Assembly (NCBI GenBank): GCA_965116565.1
Contig: OZ220699.1
Coordinates: 62,001 to 126,000, forward strand
Origin: Bin87 sp965116565
GTDB taxonomy: Bacteria > Chloroflexota > Dehalococcoidia > Lucifugimonadales > UBA3495
Length of the DNA: 64,000 nt
Reading direction: 5' to 3'
How positions within the stretch are numbered: position 1 is the first letter of the stretch; every line of letters begins with the position of its first letter. The notes under the pieces are model-generated. The model did not search any database. It was not told where the DNA came from and saw nothing but the letters and a program-made list of their open reading frames with translations. This document shows positions 61,277 to 64,000 of this stretch, one piece after another. A program made the translations under genes and the position numbers.

Positions 61277-61810
61277 GTGAACGTGTACCTTGAAGGCGGG
61301 CCGCTGCTCCGCCCCGCGATGAAAGCGTTCCTGCTCCGCGCCGTCAATGCCATTCGCCGACAGTCCGTTGATCTTAACATCGTGCCCTGCGGTTCGGGAG
61401 ACGACGCAATCAGGAAATGCTCCAGAGACTCCGATGCGTTGTTGCTTATCGATTCGGAGGGCCCATTGTCGACCGACCTCACCGGCCGCATTTCCCGACA
61501 GGTTGGGTCCGACAATCACGCCTTTTTCATGGTCCAACTCATGGAAGCATGGTTTCTCGCCGATCGGCCAACTCTGGAAACATATTACGGGAGCGAATTC
61601 ATCCCAGGCAGGCTGCCGGCCAACCCCAACACCGAGGACATTCCGAAATTGGACGTTGAACGGGGCTTGCGCGACGCCACCCGCAGGTGTCGCAAGGGCG
61701 CGTATAACAAGACAACTCACGCAACCGCCCTGCTGAACCTGCTCAACCCTGCCGCCGTGTACCGCGCTTGCCCCAACTTTGCCCGCCTCATCGACTTCCT
61801 CAGATCCTGA
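61277..61810 (+). CDS. DUF4276 family protein, partner of the ATPase
   Basis: 177 residues from a GTG at 61277. Conserved blocks are VYLEGGPLLRPAMKAFL, a TOPRIM-like acidic LLLIDSEGPL and FFMVQLMEAWFLADRPTLET, which fit DUF4276, a fold related to TOPRIM. DUF4276 proteins are typically encoded right after an AAA ATPase; the pair is widespread in genomic islands. The catalytic role is not shown. Confidence 0.85.
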   Translation: MNVYLEGGPLLRPAMKAFLLRAVNAIRRQSVDLNIVPCGSGDDAIRKCSRDSDALLLIDSEGPLSTDLTGRISRQVGSDNHAFFMVQLMEAWFLADRPTLETYYGSEFIPGRLPANPNTEDIPKLDVERGLRDATRRCRKGAYNKTTHATALLNLLNPAAVYRACPNFARLIDFLRS

Positions 61811-61919
61811 TCTGCATCTTGATGCCATCGTTGACGCTCCCCACAACCCTACCCTAAAATCGCCTATACTGGCCCGGTAGCCTTATTTCGTAATCCTATG
61901 CACGGGAGTCGTAACCCCT

Positions 61920-64000
61920 ATGGACGGCGACAGCATACGCAGTTCTTTCATCCGATTTTTCGAGGAGCGGGAGCATCTGCACATGCCTTCCGCTTCTTTG
62001 ATTCCAGCCGGCGATCCCACCCTCCTCTTCACCTCCGCCGGCATGGTGCCCTTCAAACCCTTCTTCATGGGCGAGCAGACCCCGCCGCGCCGCCGTCTCA
62101 CCTCCTGCCAGAAGTCCTTCCGCACCACCGACATCGACGAGGTCGGCGACCACAAGCACCTCACCTTCTTCGAGATGCTCGGCAACTTCAGCATCGGCGA
62201 CTACTTCAAGCCGGACGCCGTCGCCTTCGCCTGGGACCTCTGCACGGGACTCTTCGGCCTGGAGCCCGAGCGCATGTACGTGACCGTCCACCTGGACGAC
62301 GACGAGGCCTACGATCTCTGGCTCAACGACATCGGCATCCCGCCCGAGCGCATCTACCGCTACGGCAACAGCGACAACTGGTGGGGACCCGCCGGCCTGG
62401 AGGGACCCACCGGCCCCTGCTCTGAGCTGCACTACGACGGCGGCGCCGAGAAGGGCATCGGCCAGCACCGCGAAACCGATGAGATGATGACTCCCGACGA
62501 ACTGACCGCCCTGCTGCGCCGCGAGGCCGACGAGGGCATACCGGCTGACCCAGGCGGATGCCACCCCAACTGCGACTGCGAGCGCTTCGTCGAGTTGTGG
62601 AACCTGGTGTTCATGCAGTTCTACCAGGACCTCGATGGCGTCCGCACGCCGCTGCCTGCCCCCAGCGTCGATACCGGCATGGGCCTGGAACGCGCCGCCG
62701 CCGTGCTGCAGGGCAAGCCCAACGTCTATGAGACCGACCTGTTCCGCCCCATCATCGATGCCGTGTGTCGCCTCACCGGCCGCGAATACGGTTCCGATGG
62801 CGAGACCGACTACGCCATCCGCGTCGTCGCCGAGCACGCTCGCGCGGCGTCGGTGCTGATCAGCGACGGCGTGGTGCCCTCCAACAGCGAGCGGGGCTAC
62901 GTGCTGCGCCGCATCATACGACGCGCCATCCGCTACGGCCGGCAGCTTGGCCTCGACCGCCCGTTCATGACCGAGGTTGCCTCTGCCGTCATCGACCGCT
63001 TCGCCGCCGCGTATCCCGCGCTGTCCGAAAACCGAGACTTCATCCAGCGCGTCGTGGGCCTGGAGGAAAACCAGTTCCTCGACAATATCCGCCACGGCAT
63101 GCCGCTGCTGGAAGACATCCTCCACTACCTCAAAGCTCCCGACGCCAACCCGCCGGCCCTGCTGGAAACTGCCGGCGTCAATGACGCTGGGCTGGCACCC
63201 GCCCGCGTGTCGGAGTCCATCCCCGGCGCGGTGGCATTCGTCCTCTACGACACCTACGGCTTCCCGCCCGAGTTGGTGGATGAGATCGGACGCCGCGAGT
63301 ATGGGTTGTCCGTGGACATGGACGGCTTCAACACCGAGATGGAAGCCAAGCGCGAGCGCGACCGCGCCGGCCACCAGGTCACGGGAAGCATGGAAATCGT
63401 GACCGCCTACGAGAACCTCGGCGCCGGCCACACCGCCTTCGACGGCTACAGCCAGACCTCCATTGAGTCCCGCATCCTCGGCATCCTGCGCGACGGCGAG
63501 GCGGTGGGCCAGGCCACGAGGGGTCAGCACGTCGAGATCGTGCTGGCCGAGACCTGCTTCTACGCCGAGGGCGGCGGACAGGTCGGCGACCGCGGCGTCA
63601 TCACCGGCCCCAACGGCCGCGTCAGCGTCGAGGACACCCAGAGTCCCGTGGCCGGCCTCATCGTCCACCGCGGCATGGTGGCCGACGGCGACATCGCCCT
63701 GGGCGACGCCGTGACCGGCCGGGTAGAATATGAGCGTCGCCTGGACGCCTCCCGGAACCACAGCGGCACCCACCTGCTCCACGCCGCCCTGCGCTCCATC
63801 CTCGGCCCCCACGTCCGGCAGGCCGGCTCGCTATGCGACACTGGACGGCTGCGCTTCGACTTCAACCACGTGGGTGCGATGACCCCCGATGAGCAGCTTT
63901 CGGTGCAGAGCCTCGCCAACTCAAAAATCCGCGAGAACCTGGCGGTGTCCGCTCGCGAGACCACCTACACCGACGCCGTGCGCGACGGCGCGCTGGCCTT
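61920..64000 (+). CDS. alaS: Alanyl-tRNA synthetase, C-terminus beyond right edge
   Basis: The frame from the ATG at 61920 is open to the window edge (about 693 codons of roughly 880). Class II core motifs are LLFTSAGMVPFKPFFMGE, CQKSFRTTDIDEVGDHKHLT, FFEMLGNFSIGDYFK and APSVDTGMGLERAAAVLQGK; the editing domain carries NHSGTHLLHAALR with its H-x3-H metal motif. It attaches alanine to tRNA-Ala. The C-Ala domain lies outside. Confidence 0.96.
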   Translation, partial: MDGDSIRSSFIRFFEEREHLHMPSASLIPAGDPTLLFTSAGMVPFKPFFMGEQTPPRRRLTSCQKSFRTTDIDEVGDHKHLTFFEMLGNFSIGDYFKPDAVAFAWDLCTGLFGLEPERMYVTVHLDDDEAYDLWLNDIGIPPERIYRYGNSDNWWGPAGLEGPTGPCSELHYDGGAEKGIGQHRETDEMMTPDELTALLRREADEGIPADPGGCHPNCDCERFVELWNLVFMQFYQDLDGVRTPLPAPSVDTGMGLERAAAVLQGKPNVYETDLFRPIIDAVCRLTGREYGSDGETDYAIRVVAEHARAASVLISDGVVPSNSERGYVLRRIIRRAIRYGRQLGLDRPFMTEVASAVIDRFAAAYPALSENRDFIQRVVGLEENQFLDNIRHGMPLLEDILHYLKAPDANPPALLETAGVNDAGLAPARVSESIPGAVAFVLYDTYGFPPELVDEIGRREYGLSVDMDGFNTEMEAKRERDRAGHQVTGSMEIVTAYENLGAGHTAFDGYSQTSIESRILGILRDGEAVGQATRGQHVEIVLAETCFYAEGGGQVGDRGVITGPNGRVSVEDTQSPVAGLIVHRGMVADGDIALGDAVTGRVEYERRLDASRNHSGTHLLHAALRSILGPHVRQAGSLCDTGRLRFDFNHVGAMTPDEQLSVQSLANSKIRENLAVSARETTYTDAVRDGALA

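Noticed and set aside
59950..61300. ATPase/DUF4276 pair as a retron or Gabija system
   Set aside because: There is no reverse transcriptase, msr/msd-like RNA or UvrD-like helicase; the ATPase lacks an obvious TOPRIM C-terminal domain.
61831..61870. TTGACG ... TATACT promoter upstream of alaS
   Set aside because: The two hexamers are 28 bases apart, too far for a standard sigma-70-type promoter.
61896..63812. Minus-strand open frame of 638 codons opposite alaS
   Set aside because: alaS is unambiguous on the other strand; the antisense frame is low-complexity Val/Gly/Ala/His.

Overview
The window is GC-rich bacterial chromosome, almost certainly from an uncultivated Chloroflexota lineage (SAR202/Dehalococcoidia-like). 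This is inferred from gene content: CaiB/BaiF CoA transferases, LLM-class flavin oxidoreductases, amidohydrolase-2 enzymes, NHL beta-propellers, DUF1501/DUF1800 proteins, a urea uptake/urease cluster and mobile intergenic boxes of the GTCGAACCATGAGCGG type. No rRNA, tRNA, CRISPR array or intact insertion sequence was seen.

Layout. 1-2028 (-): 5' part of an exported FN3/Calx-beta surface protein that runs off the left edge. 2029-3371: gene-free repeat mosaic. 3372-7172 (-): DUF1800, NHL and DUF1501 genes in one orientation. 7466-10154 (+): an orphan HicB-like antitoxin and a compact DNA methyltransferase/restriction endonuclease pair. 10221-17658: metabolic and unknown genes (GMC oxidoreductase, CYTH protein, SDR, Uma2 nuclease, arylsulfotransferase-like protein, a SWIM-finger membrane protein, maleate isomerase-like protein).

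18054-29259 (+) is the core of the window: urtABCDE (urea ABC importer), a type I glutamine synthetase, then ureABC-ureF-ureG-ureD. Urea is imported, hydrolysed to ammonia and assimilated into glutamine from one transcription unit. ureE is absent. A hairpin sits between urtA and urtB, and inverted GTTA/TAAC boxes lie upstream of urtA.

30041-48881 is catabolic: a DUF35/thiolase-like pair, a two-subunit TPP decarboxylase, a double-domain CoA transferase, a RidA homologue, an FMN hydroxyacid oxidase, two LLM oxidoreductases, and an arylsulfotransferase paralogue. The most notable gene is at 41626-42183 (-): two reading frames joined by an in-frame TGA that forms the U-G-S-C motif of the UGSC selenoprotein family, with a candidate SECIS hairpin after the TGA and a conserved partner gene upstream.

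48882-53434 is a decayed accessory zone (remnants of a solute-binding protein, an IS1380-like transposase and a DNA methyltransferase; an unknown six-helix membrane protein). 53575-58609 holds duplicated amidohydrolases around a small helical protein, a VapBC-type toxin-antitoxin pair, a SIS-domain isomerase and a carboxymuconolactone-decarboxylase-like protein. 58623-61810 is a three-gene Swt1-HEPN-like / AAA ATPase / DUF4276 cassette that looks like an uncharacterised defence system. alaS begins at 61920 and leaves the right edge.

Most long frames antisense to these genes are GC-driven shadows. Two real proteins have no single unbroken frame here: the left-edge surface protein, which has no stop in the window, and the selenoprotein.
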